11,647 nucleotides of DNA from Thiotrichaceae bacterium (GTDB lineage Bacteria > Pseudomonadota > Gammaproteobacteria > Thiotrichales > Thiotrichaceae), in NCBI GenBank assembly GCA_027024625.1, contig JALVRY010000333.1, positions 1-11,647 on the forward strand, read 5' to 3'. Both the position numbers and the translations under genes were made by a program. The notes beneath the pieces were generated by a model that was given only the letters and a program-made list of their open reading frames with translations, made no database searches and was not told where the DNA came from. This document shows positions 6,401 to 11,647 of the stretch, piece after piece (positions within the stretch are counted from its first letter, which is position 1; each line of letters starts with the position of its first letter).

Positions 6401-7243
6401 ATGACAAATAAATTAAAACTACTTATTGCCACATCCCTAGTGGCTTTTGTAACCACAGGCTGTTCAACTGCCCCAGCCCCTTGGGCGCAAAGTAGGGGCG
6501 GTGGTGGTACAGGCAGCAATGGTGTAACACATTCACATAACGGTATCGTGCATACACACCCTTTACCTTCTTCAGGCATTCACCATTCACATAAACAAGG
6601 CGGTGGTAGCGGACAAGCAAATACCAATCGTGGTGGAGGAAGCAATAACCAAGGTGGCGTAGCACACTCTCATGATGGTGTAACGCACACACACCCTCTT
6701 CCTGCTTCTGGCTTACATCACCGACACGGTAACGGTGGATATGGTCAAGGCGGTTCCGGTTCAAATAATGGTCGTGGTGGTAGCTACACAGATCCTTATT
6801 ATGATGGCTATGATAACTCTCGTAATGGCAGTGGCTATTATGATGATGAATTTGGTCGCAATAGTGGCAGTCGATATGATGACAGCTACGGTGGTAGTAG
6901 AAGTAGCTATGACCCCTATAATAGAGACTACGGCAACGACTATGGTAGAGATCGTAATGCCGATAGAAGTTATGGTAATGACAGAGGTTATGACTATGGC
7001 AGAAGTAGTGGCTCATCATCTAGCAGTGATAGCGATTATAGCTCTAGTTACTCATCTAGTGCTGACGATTATGATGGTGGTGATTACTACACAGTGCAAC
7101 GTAAAGATACAGTATTCCAAGTTATGCGTAACACAGGAGCATACTGGAAAGACATTATTCGCTTGAATAACTTAAAAGCACCTAAGTATGAAATTCACCC
7201 AGGTCAGCGCTTAAAGCTACCAAAGGATCGTGACCACAAATAA
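6401..7243 (+). CDS. Putative LysM-domain lipoprotein with His-rich repeats and a Gly/Ser/Tyr/Asp-rich linker
   Basis: Protein of 280 residues, probably an envelope lipoprotein that binds peptidoglycan. The start is ATG 6401, with AAGGTGA at 6386-6392; a GTG at 6389 in the same frame would consume that ribosome site. Residues 1-20 form a signal peptide (KLKLLIATSLVAFVTTG) followed by Cys21 in a non-ideal lipobox (T-T-G-C). Residues 42-64 and 87-109 are two copies of a 23-residue unit with seven histidines each (HSH..., HTHPLP, HH.H). Residues 110-228 are low complexity, rich in Gly, Ser, Tyr, Asp, Arg and Asn, hence likely disordered. Residues 229-274 are a LysM domain (YYTVQRKDTVFQVM ... YEIHPGQRLKLP). 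There is no M23/LytM peptidase domain. After surE-pcm-yqaA one often finds nlpD, a LysM plus M23 lipoprotein; this gene may replace or derive from it. Metal binding by the His repeats is an inference. Confidence 0.85.
   Translation: MTNKLKLLIATSLVAFVTTGCSTAPAPWAQSRGGGGTGSNGVTHSHNGIVHTHPLPSSGIHHSHKQGGGSGQANTNRGGGSNNQGGVAHSHDGVTHTHPLPASGLHHRHGNGGYGQGGSGSNNGRGGSYTDPYYDGYDNSRNGSGYYDDEFGRNSGSRYDDSYGGSRSSYDPYNRDYGNDYGRDRNADRSYGNDRGYDYGRSSGSSSSSDSDYSSSYSSSADDYDGGDYYTVQRKDTVFQVMRNTGAYWKDIIRLNNLKAPKYEIHPGQRLKLPKDRDHK
6524..6592 (+). repeat. His-rich protein repeat, copy 1 (residues 42-64)
   Basis: First of two 23-residue units within the LysM lipoprotein. It reads V-T-H-S-H, then HTHPLPSSG, then IHHSH, with histidines at 44, 46, 51, 53, 61, 62 and 64. 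It aligns without gaps to copy 2, 45 residues downstream, with conserved H-S-H, HTHPLP and HH.H elements. Confidence 0.85.
6659..6727 (+). repeat. His-rich protein repeat, copy 2 (residues 87-109)
   Basis: Second unit, with histidines at 89, 91, 96, 98, 106, 107 and 109, all in register with copy 1. The substitutions are conservative (N/D, I/V, S/A, I/L), which suggests selection on the protein pattern rather than a very recent DNA duplication. Confidence 0.85.
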
Positions 7244-7254
7244 TTTGATCCTCT

Positions 7255-7288
7255 AAACCTGTAAGCATTCCGCTTACAGGTTTGTTTT
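7255..7288 (+). terminator. Strong intrinsic terminator after the LysM lipoprotein gene
   Basis: AAACCTGTAAGC (7255-7266) pairs perfectly over 12 bp with GCTTACAGGTTT (7272-7283) around a 5-nt ATTCC loop, followed by GTTTT (7284-7288). It begins 12 nt after the lipoprotein stop codon. It isolates that gene from the riboswitch-led met operon. Confidence 0.9.
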
Positions 7289-7357
7289 CATCAAACTCCC
7301 CTTCCACTTGTTTACAAGCATCTCATCCATAAAAAAAATCATTTTATAAATTTCCAC

Positions 7358-7387
7358 TTTACATTCTTGTGTCAATTTCATTAGAAT
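7358..7387 (+). promoter_or_regulatory. Sigma70-type promoter of the metK-ahcY-metF operon
   Basis: TTTACA (7358-7363) and TAGAAT (7382-7387) are spaced 18 bp apart. Transcription would start about 7394-7395, just before the first base pair of the SAH aptamer (7397). That is the expected arrangement for a riboswitch leader, and it lies downstream of the 7255-7288 terminator. Confidence 0.7.
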
Positions 7388-7396
7388 CCCCAGACG

Positions 7397-7482
7397 CTGT
7401 TTGAGGAGCGATGCAGACCATAACGCTAGTTTTAGTTTTGGTTCAGGCTCAAACAGAAATAAACCACATACAACGGCGCTCA
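7397..7482 (+). promoter_or_regulatory. SAH (S-adenosylhomocysteine) riboswitch aptamer
   Basis: The segment shows the three conserved blocks of the SAH riboswitch class: GAGGAGCGATGCA (7403-7415), CAGGCTCAAA (7444-7453) and AACGGCGCTCA (7472-7482). P1 is a perfect 9-bp stem, CTGTTTGAG (7397-7405) with CTCAAACAG (7448-7456). P2 pairs GAGCG (7406-7410) with CGCTC (7477-7481). A small internal stem GACC (7416-7419) with GGTT (7440-7443, one G-U pair) fits P4. Members of this class bind SAH, discriminate against SAM, and switch on genes for SAH removal. Only 26 nt separate the aptamer from the metK ATG, with the ribosome site AAGGAG at 7494-7499. No terminator hairpin fits there, so control is probably at translation initiation (inference). 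Confidence 0.94.
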
Positions 7483-7507
7483 GTCATCATTTTAAGGAGA
7501 GAGAAGA

Positions 7508-8662
7508 ATGGCTGAGAGTTACTTGTTTACCTCAGAATCCGTTTCGGAAGGTCATCCAGATAAGATGTCAGATCAAATTTCTGACGCAGTATTGGATGCC
7601 ATTATTGCCCAAGATAAAAATGCACGTGTTGCCTGTGAGACAATGGTCAAAACAGGAATGGTTGTATTAGCGGGCGAAATTACCACATCAGCAATCGTTG
7701 ATTATGAAACTATCGTGCGTGATACCGTCAATGGTATCGGCTACAACAACTCAGATGTTGGCTTCGATGGTTCGACTTGTGCGGTATTAAACGCATTAGG
7801 ACAGCAATCACCTGATATTGCTCAAGGTGTTGACCGTGAAGAACGCGAAGCTCAAGGTGCTGGCGACCAAGGTTTGATGTTTGGTTATGCCTCAAATGAA
7901 ACCGATACCCTAATGCCCGCCCCTATCGACTATTCACACCGTTTGGTTCGCAAGCAAGCCGAAGTCCGTAAATCTGGCAAATTGTCTTGGTTACGCCCAG
8001 ATGCTAAATCACAGGTAACATTCCAGTACGAAAATAATAAACCTGTCGGCATCGACGCGGTTGTACTTTCAACCCAGCATGATGACGATATTTCTTTATC
8101 TGATTTGCAAGAAGCGATTATGGAAGAGGTGATCAAACCTGTACTTCCTACTGAATGGCTAAATGACAAGACTCAGTATCACATTAACCCAACGGGCAAG
8201 TTCGTTATCGGTGGTCCTGTAGGCGATTGTGGCTTAACAGGTCGTAAGATTATTGTTGATACTTACGGTGGTATGGCTCGTCATGGTGGTGGTGCTTTCT
8301 CTGGCAAAGACCCCTCAAAAGTTGACCGTTCTGCGGCTTATGCTGGTCGTTATGTTGCTAAGAACATTGTTGCCGCTGGCTTGGCTGATCGTTGTGAAAT
8401 CCAAATTTCTTATGCAATTGGCGTTGCAGAGCCTACGTCTATCAGTATCGATACTTTCGGTACAGGCAAGATTGCAGATGAGCAAATCGTTAGCTTGGTT
8501 CGCGAACATTTTGACCTACGCCCTTACGGTATCGTCACTATGTTGGACTTGCTACAGCCCATCTACCAACAAACTGCCGCTTACGGACACCTTGGCCGTC
8601 ACGACATTGACCTTCCTTGGGAAGCCACTGACAAAGCTGACGCACTGAAAGCTTCAATCTAA
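7508..8662 (+). CDS. metK: S-adenosylmethionine synthetase MetK
   Basis: Makes SAM from methionine and ATP in the cytoplasm. It has 384 residues, the same length as E. coli MetK, and aligns from end to end by eye. Visible signatures: SEGHPDK at 13-19 (ATP binding), [12 protein letters not shown] at 117-128, [25 protein letters not shown], and the P-loop-like GGGAFSGKD at 260-268 followed by [13 protein letters not shown] 7508 has a strong site (AAGGAG at 7494-7499, with AGAG running on after it). It is the first gene behind the SAH riboswitch. A TTG-started frame at 7401-7670 that overlaps the aptamer is a shadow. The spacer to ahcY (150 bp) is mostly filled by a palindromic repeat. Confidence 0.98.
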   Translation: MAESYLFTSESVSEGHPDKMSDQISDAVLDAIIAQDKNARVACETMVKTGMVVLAGEITTSAIVDYETIVRDTVNGIGYNNSDVGFDGSTCAVLNALGQQSPDIAQGVDREEREAQGAGDQGLMFGYASNETDTLMPAPIDYSHRLVRKQAEVRKSGKLSWLRPDAKSQVTFQYENNKPVGIDAVVLSTQHDDDISLSDLQEAIMEEVIKPVLPTEWLNDKTQYHINPTGKFVIGGPVGDCGLTGRKIIVDTYGGMARHGGGAFSGKDPSKVDRSAAYAGRYVAKNIVAAGLADRCEIQISYAIGVAEPTSISIDTFGTGKIADEQIVSLVREHFDLRPYGIVTMLDLLQPIYQQTAAYGHLGRHDIDLPWEATDKADALKASI

Positions 8663-8680
8663 CAAGAATTAACTACTAAT

Positions 8681-8790
8681 TTAACACAGAGACCACAGAG
8701 GAAAAGAAGCACAGAGAACACAGAGTTATTATAAGTTACATATAAAACTCTGTGTTCTCTGTGCCGCTTTTCTCCGTGCCCTCTGTGTTA
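8681..8790 (+). repeat. CACAGAG-type palindromic repeat, copy 1 (metK-ahcY spacer)
   Basis: A 110-bp element bounded by a perfect 10-bp terminal inverted repeat, TAACACAGAG (8682-8691) and CTCTGTGTTA (8781-8790). Its core is a perfect 19-bp stem, 8709-8727 with 8746-8764, around an AT-rich 18-nt loop. The stem arms contain a 9-nt tandem unit (CACAGAGAA twice on the left, the second copy incomplete; CTCTGTGTT/CTCTGTGCC on the right). It carries no ORF, so it resembles a REP/MITE-like non-autonomous element. In the metK-ahcY mRNA it would form a strong hairpin. There is no U-run after it, so it is not an obvious terminator. The ahcY ribosome site lies just outside. Confidence 0.92.
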
Positions 8791-8812
8791 CATCTTTTAA
8801 AGAGAAAACAAA

Positions 8813-10213
8813 ATGACAAGTACTATTGACTATAAAGTAGCCGATATGGATCTCGCTGAATGGGGTCGTAAAGAATTAAACATCGCTGAAACTGAAATGC
8901 CAGGTTTGGTTTCACTTCGTACAAAATACGGTGAAGAGCAGCCACTAAAAGGAGCACGTATTGCGGGTTCTTTGCATATGACTATCCAAACCGCTGTTTT
9001 AATTGAAACATTAACCGCTCTTGGTGCAGAGGTTCGTTGGGCTTCTTGTAATATCTATTCAACACAAGACCACGCAGCAGCAGCCATTGCAGCGATTGGC
9101 GTTCCTGTTTTCGCATACAAAGGCGAAACATTGGATGATTACTGGGAATATGCACATGACATTTTCATGTGGCCTAATGGCGATACTGCCAACATGATTC
9201 TTGATGATGGCGGCGATGCTACGCTACTTATTGAGCTAGGCACTAAAGCAGAAAGTGACCTTTCTGTGCTTGATAATCCAAGTAGTGAAGAAGAGATTGC
9301 ACTTTACAATTCAATCAAAGCCAAGCTACAAGAGTCACCTAACTGGTATTCAAATATTCGCAAAAACCTTCAAGGTGTTACGGAAGAGACGACTACAGGC
9401 GTTCACCGTTTGTATCAGATGCAGGAAGATGGCGAGCTTAGCTTCCCAGCTATCAATGTAAACGATTCTGTAACTAAGTCTAAGTTTGATAATTTATACG
9501 GCTGTCGTGAATCTCTAGTTGACGGTATCAAGCGTGCAACAGACGTAATGATCGCAGGTAAAATTGCAATTGTTCTTGGTTATGGCGATGTAGGCAAAGG
9601 TTGTGCTCAATCACTACGTGGCTTAGGTGCAACAGTATGGGTAACAGAAATTGATCCAATCTGTGCATTACAAGCAGCAATGGAAGGCTATCGTGTTGTT
9701 ACAATGGACGATGTTTGTGATAAAGGCGATATCTTTGTTACAGCTACCGGTAACTTCCACGTTATCAATGCAGAACATCTTACCAAGATGAAGAACGAAG
9801 CCATTGTTTGTAATATTGGTCACTTCGATAACGAAATTGATGTTGCCAGCTTAAAAGAATACGAGTGGATTAATGTTAAACCACAAGTTGACCAGATCGT
9901 ATTCCCAAATGGCAATCGCATCACACTACTTGCAGAAGGTCGTTTAGTTAACTTAGGTTGTGCAACAGGTCATCCTAGCTTTGTAATGTCTAACTCTTTC
10001 ACCAACCAAGTGCTTGCTCAAATCGAGCTTTGGAAAGACGGCGATAAATACGAAAATAAAGTCTATATGCTACCTAAGCACCTAGACGAAGAAGTCGCCC
10101 GCTTACACCTTGAAAAGATCGGTGCAAACTTAACTGAATTGACTGATTATCAAGCTTCATACATCAGCGTAGCAAAGGAAGGCCCTTATAAGGTTGACCA
10201 TTACCGCTACTAA
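8813..10213 (+). CDS. ahcY: Adenosylhomocysteinase (SAH hydrolase) AhcY
   Basis: NAD-dependent cytoplasmic enzyme that reversibly splits SAH into homocysteine and adenosine, relieving product inhibition of methyltransferases. It has 466 residues, normal for bacterial forms. Visible: the N-terminal catalytic domain with [20 protein letters not shown] and [16 protein letters not shown], the [10 protein letters not shown] segment, [20 protein letters not shown], the NAD-binding loop GYGDVGKG at 256-263 followed by [20 protein letters not shown], the [13 protein letters not shown] motif, and the conserved C-terminus [11 protein letters not shown] 8813 has an AAAGAGAAAA site upstream. The gene is flanked on both sides by near-identical CACAGAG repeats. 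SAH-sensing control from the leader at 7397-7482 fits its role directly. Confidence 0.98.
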   Translation: MTSTIDYKVADMDLAEWGRKELNIAETEMPGLVSLRTKYGEEQPLKGARIAGSLHMTIQTAVLIETLTALGAEVRWASCNIYSTQDHAAAAIAAIGVPVFAYKGETLDDYWEYAHDIFMWPNGDTANMILDDGGDATLLIELGTKAESDLSVLDNPSSEEEIALYNSIKAKLQESPNWYSNIRKNLQGVTEETTTGVHRLYQMQEDGELSFPAINVNDSVTKSKFDNLYGCRESLVDGIKRATDVMIAGKIAIVLGYGDVGKGCAQSLRGLGATVWVTEIDPICALQAAMEGYRVVTMDDVCDKGDIFVTATGNFHVINAEHLTKMKNEAIVCNIGHFDNEIDVASLKEYEWINVKPQVDQIVFPNGNRITLLAEGRLVNLGCATGHPSFVMSNSFTNQVLAQIELWKDGDKYENKVYMLPKHLDEEVARLHLEKIGANLTELTDYQASYISVAKEGPYKVDHYRY

Positions 10214-10220
10214 AAAGCCT

Positions 10221-10317
10221 TTAACACAGAGGACACAAAGGTAAGCACAGAGAACACAGAGTTATTATAAGTTACATATAATTCTCTGTGCCGCTTTTCT
10301 CCGTGCCCTCTGTGTTA
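10221..10317 (+). repeat. CACAGAG-type palindromic repeat, copy 2 (ahcY-metF spacer)
   Basis: A 97-bp copy in the same orientation as copy 1, with the same terminal repeats TAACACAGAG (10222-10231) and CTCTGTGTTA (10308-10317). Two blocks are identical to copy 1: 37 nt (10245-10281 = 8709-8745) and 36 nt (10282-10317 = 8755-8790). Relative to copy 1 it lacks 9 nt in the right arm (one tandem CTCTGTGTT-type unit) and 4 nt in the left part. The uninterrupted core stem therefore shortens to 10 bp (10245-10254 with 10282-10291). The metF ribosome site begins 9 nt after it. Confidence 0.92.
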
Positions 10318-10325
10318 AAACCAGT

Positions 10326-10330
10326 GGTGA
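10326..10330 (+). promoter_or_regulatory. metF: Ribosome binding site that decides the metF start
   Basis: GGTGA at 10326-10330 sits 5 nt before ATG 10336. An in-frame GTG at 10288 lies inside repeat copy 2 and has no ribosome site, so the shorter metF start is preferred. Confidence 0.6.
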
Positions 10331-10335
10331 ATAAA

Positions 10336-11172
10336 ATGACAAAAACTTATAGTTTTGAGTTCTTTCCGCCGAAAACGGACAAAGGACAAGAAAACTTAAA
10401 AAACACCCGTGAGCAGCTCGCTAAACTAAACCCTGAATTTTTTTCTATAACCTATGGTGCTGGTGGTTCTACGCAAGAACGTACACTCGGCACGGTAATG
10501 AGCATCCAAAAAGAATCAGGTATAGAAGCAGCCCCTCACCTCTCTTGCATTGGCTCTAGCAAAGAGCAAATACGTGATATTCTTAATCTTTACAAAGACA
10601 ATGGTGTAAAACGCATCGTGGCTTTACGCGGCGATTTACCTTCTGGTTCACGTGATATTGGCGAGATGCAATATGCCAATGAGCTAGTAGAGTTTATCCG
10701 CGAAGAAACAGGCGATCACTTCACACTAGAAGTTGCCGCCTACCCTGAGATGCATCCGCAAGCCAAAAACTATCAAGATGATTTGATGAATTTTGTGCGT
10801 AAAGTGAATGCAGGTAGTGATCGTGCAATTACGCAGTATTTTTACAATGCTGATGCTTACTTCCGTTTTGTAGATGATTGTGATGCATTAGGCGTGGATA
10901 TTCCTATCGTTCCGGGTATTATGCCGATAACTAATCATCTGCAACTGGCTCGTTTTTCTGATGCTTGTGGTGCGGAAATCCCGCGTTGGATTCGTACACG
11001 TTTGGAAGGTTATGGCGAAGACTTAGATTCAATCCAAAAGTTTGGAACTGAAGTTGTAAGCAGTATGTGTGAACGACTAATGGCTCAAGGCATACCAGGA
11101 TTGCACTTCTACACAATGAACCGAGTTGAACCAACCATGACTATCTGGAAGAACCTTGGTTTACCCGTGTAG
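10336..11172 (+). CDS. metF: 5,10-methylenetetrahydrofolate reductase MetF
   Basis: FAD enzyme that reduces methylene-THF to methyl-THF, the methyl donor for turning homocysteine (the AhcY product) into methionine. From ATG 10336 it has 278 residues, somewhat shorter than the 296 of E. coli MetF, which has a longer N-terminal tail. Visible: FEFFPPKT with catalytic Glu8, SITYGAGGSTQERT, EAAPHLSCI, IVALRGDLP with Asp100, VAAYPEMHP, KVNAGSDRAITQYFYN, VPGIMPITN, and the terminal PGLHFYTMNR. I reject the in-frame GTG at 10288: its 16 extra codons are read from repeat DNA. It is the third gene of the SAH-riboswitch operon. Confidence 0.96.
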   Translation: MTKTYSFEFFPPKTDKGQENLKNTREQLAKLNPEFFSITYGAGGSTQERTLGTVMSIQKESGIEAAPHLSCIGSSKEQIRDILNLYKDNGVKRIVALRGDLPSGSRDIGEMQYANELVEFIREETGDHFTLEVAAYPEMHPQAKNYQDDLMNFVRKVNAGSDRAITQYFYNADAYFRFVDDCDALGVDIPIVPGIMPITNHLQLARFSDACGAEIPRWIRTRLEGYGEDLDSIQKFGTEVVSSMCERLMAQGIPGLHFYTMNRVEPTMTIWKNLGLPV

Positions 11173-11186
11173 GCTAAAGTCATCAA

Positions 11187-11220
11187 TGTGGAGACTTTTC
11201 TTTTTCCAAAGCTCTCCACA
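11187..11220. terminator. Hairpin between convergent metF and rep (possible weak terminator)
   Basis: TGTGGAGACTTT (11187-11198) pairs with AAAG (11208-11211) and TCTCCACA (11213-11220), giving a 12-bp stem with one bulged C and a 9-nt loop. No T-run follows on either strand, so intrinsic termination is unproven. The position, 15 nt after the metF stop and 20 nt beyond the rep stop, suits a shared transcript end. Confidence 0.4.
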
Positions 11221-11239
11221 GCCTGTAAAAAATATGCAC

Positions 11240-11647
11240 CTAATCATCAAGCATCGCTTGTAAATTACTAATATAAGCAGAAGCGGTCTCTCTACGTTCC
11301 TCTGGTGTTACTTGCTTTCTATCTTCCCATTCTATGTTTTCACTGGGAAGTTCATCCAAAAATCGGCTTGGTTCACAGGTTATATCTTCACCATAACGGC
11401 TGCGAGTTTTTGCATAGCTAATCGTTAATTTCTGCTTCGCACGTGTAATTCCCACGTACATTAGGCGACGTTCTTCCTCAATGCCTTTCTCATCTTCATC
11501 AATGCTGTTTGCATGAGGAATTAATTCTTCTTCTACTCCCACCATAAAAACATAGGGAAATTCTAGCCCTTTAGATGAATGTAAGGTCATTAGTGTAACT
11601 TGATCCTCTTCTTGCTCCTCATTATTTCGTTCTAAAATATCCATCAA
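11240..11647 (-). CDS. rep: ATP-dependent DNA helicase Rep, C-terminal fragment (5' part outside the window)
   Basis: The last 135 residues of a superfamily 1A helicase, running off the right edge of the window; the frame is open there and ends with TAG at 11242-11240. Visible: motif V as TLMTLHSSKGLEFPYVFMVG, then EEELIPHANSIDED, and motif VI as EEERRLMYVGITRAKQKLT, followed by EPSRFLDELPSENIEWE. The last block and the EEERRLMYVGITRA context resemble E. coli Rep (673 residues) more than UvrD or PcrA, so about 540 residues should lie outside. Rep helps the replisome past protein roadblocks. UvrD remains possible from a fragment alone. It converges on metF with a 67-bp gap. Confidence 0.85.
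   Translation of the reverse strand: MMDILERNNEEQEEDQVTLMTLHSSKGLEFPYVFMVGVEEELIPHANSIDEDEKGIEEERRLMYVGITRAKQKLTISYAKTRSRYGEDITCEPSRFLDELPSENIEWEDRKQVTPEERRETASAYISNLQAMLDD

Noticed and set aside
6423..7019. 198-codon minus-strand ORF rich in His, Tyr and Ser
   Set aside because: It is the mirror of the low-complexity Gly/Ser/Tyr/Asp-coding DNA of the LysM lipoprotein gene. It has no start context or recognisable domain, and the plus-strand frame has a signal peptide and a LysM domain.
6735..7166. 143-codon plus-strand ORF rich in Met, Val and Thr in another frame
   Set aside because: Shadow frame of the same low-complexity region; its composition only reflects the repeated GATGGT/TATGAT-type codons read out of frame.
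7391..7400. CAGACGC near the metK promoter as a MetJ-type operator (AGACGTCT)
   Set aside because: Only a partial single match with no tandem 8-bp boxes, and it lies just before the riboswitch P1. The SAH riboswitch explains the regulation better.
7401..7670. 89-codon ORF starting inside the riboswitch and overlapping metK
   Set aside because: The region is explained by the SAH aptamer and the metK ribosome site; the ORF starts with TTG, has no ribosome site and no recognisable similarity.
8728..8745. AT-rich loop of the repeat as an internal promoter for ahcY
   Set aside because: TATAAG- and TATAAA-like words occur, but no -35 at proper spacing. The same loop is present in both copies as part of the element, so it is not specific evidence for a promoter.
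8681..8790. Possible CRISPR-like array, because of the repeated CACAGAG words
   Set aside because: The repeats are irregular, mirror each other as an inverted repeat, and have no uniform spacers and no cas genes nearby. The structure is a single palindromic element.

Overview
The window is a stretch of gammaproteobacterial chromosome. The evidence is the close match of GlcDEF, SurE, Pcm, YqaA, MetK, MetF and Rep to gammaproteobacterial families, and the surE-pcm-yqaA gene order typical of that class. The DNA is moderately AT-rich. SAH is handled by the AhcY hydrolase route under a SAH riboswitch rather than by Mtn/LuxS, which fits many free-living or autotrophic gammaproteobacteria. I cannot name the genus. 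I see no phage, plasmid, IS or CRISPR signature, so most of the window is housekeeping DNA.

Layout. (1) Positions 1-3374, + strand: glcD (5' end outside the window), glcE and glcF, the three subunits of membrane-associated glycolate oxidase, packed with a 1-nt gap and a 1-nt overlap. (2) Positions 3385-3939, - strand: a Smr-domain protein, converging on glcF and divergent from surE with only 21 bp between the two start codons. (3) Positions 3961-6034, + strand: surE, pcm and yqaA, a nucleotidase, a protein-repair methyltransferase and a DedA/VTT-type membrane protein. (4) Positions 6035-6400: a long intergenic region with a weak hairpin/T-run, a 39-codon small ORF and an 11-bp inverted repeat. 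It leads into a gene for a histidine-rich, low-complexity lipoprotein with a C-terminal LysM domain (6401-7243). That gene sits where nlpD is often found, but lacks the peptidase domain, and rpoS does not follow it. It ends in a strong intrinsic terminator. (5) Positions 7358-11172, + strand: a promoter, a clear SAH (S-adenosylhomocysteine) riboswitch, then metK, ahcY and metF. (6) Positions 11240-11647, - strand: the C-terminal end of a Rep-type DNA helicase, converging on metF.

How the parts work together. metK makes SAM, methyltransferases turn SAM into SAH, ahcY cleaves SAH to homocysteine and adenosine, and metF supplies the methyl-folate that remethylates homocysteine to methionine (methionine synthase is not in the window). 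A SAH-sensing leader in front of all three genes would raise SAM-cycle capacity when the inhibitory by-product SAH builds up. ahcY is bracketed by two near-identical copies (110 and 97 bp) of a palindromic CACAGAG-rich repeat. These put hairpins into both intercistronic spacers and could allow deletion of ahcY by recombination.

Most notable: the SAH riboswitch in front of metK; the paired palindromic repeats around ahcY and their 9-nt slippage difference; the LysM/His-rich lipoprotein in the nlpD position; and a possible two-state RNA structure upstream of that lipoprotein, where one segment can pair either with an upstream partner or with the start-codon region.
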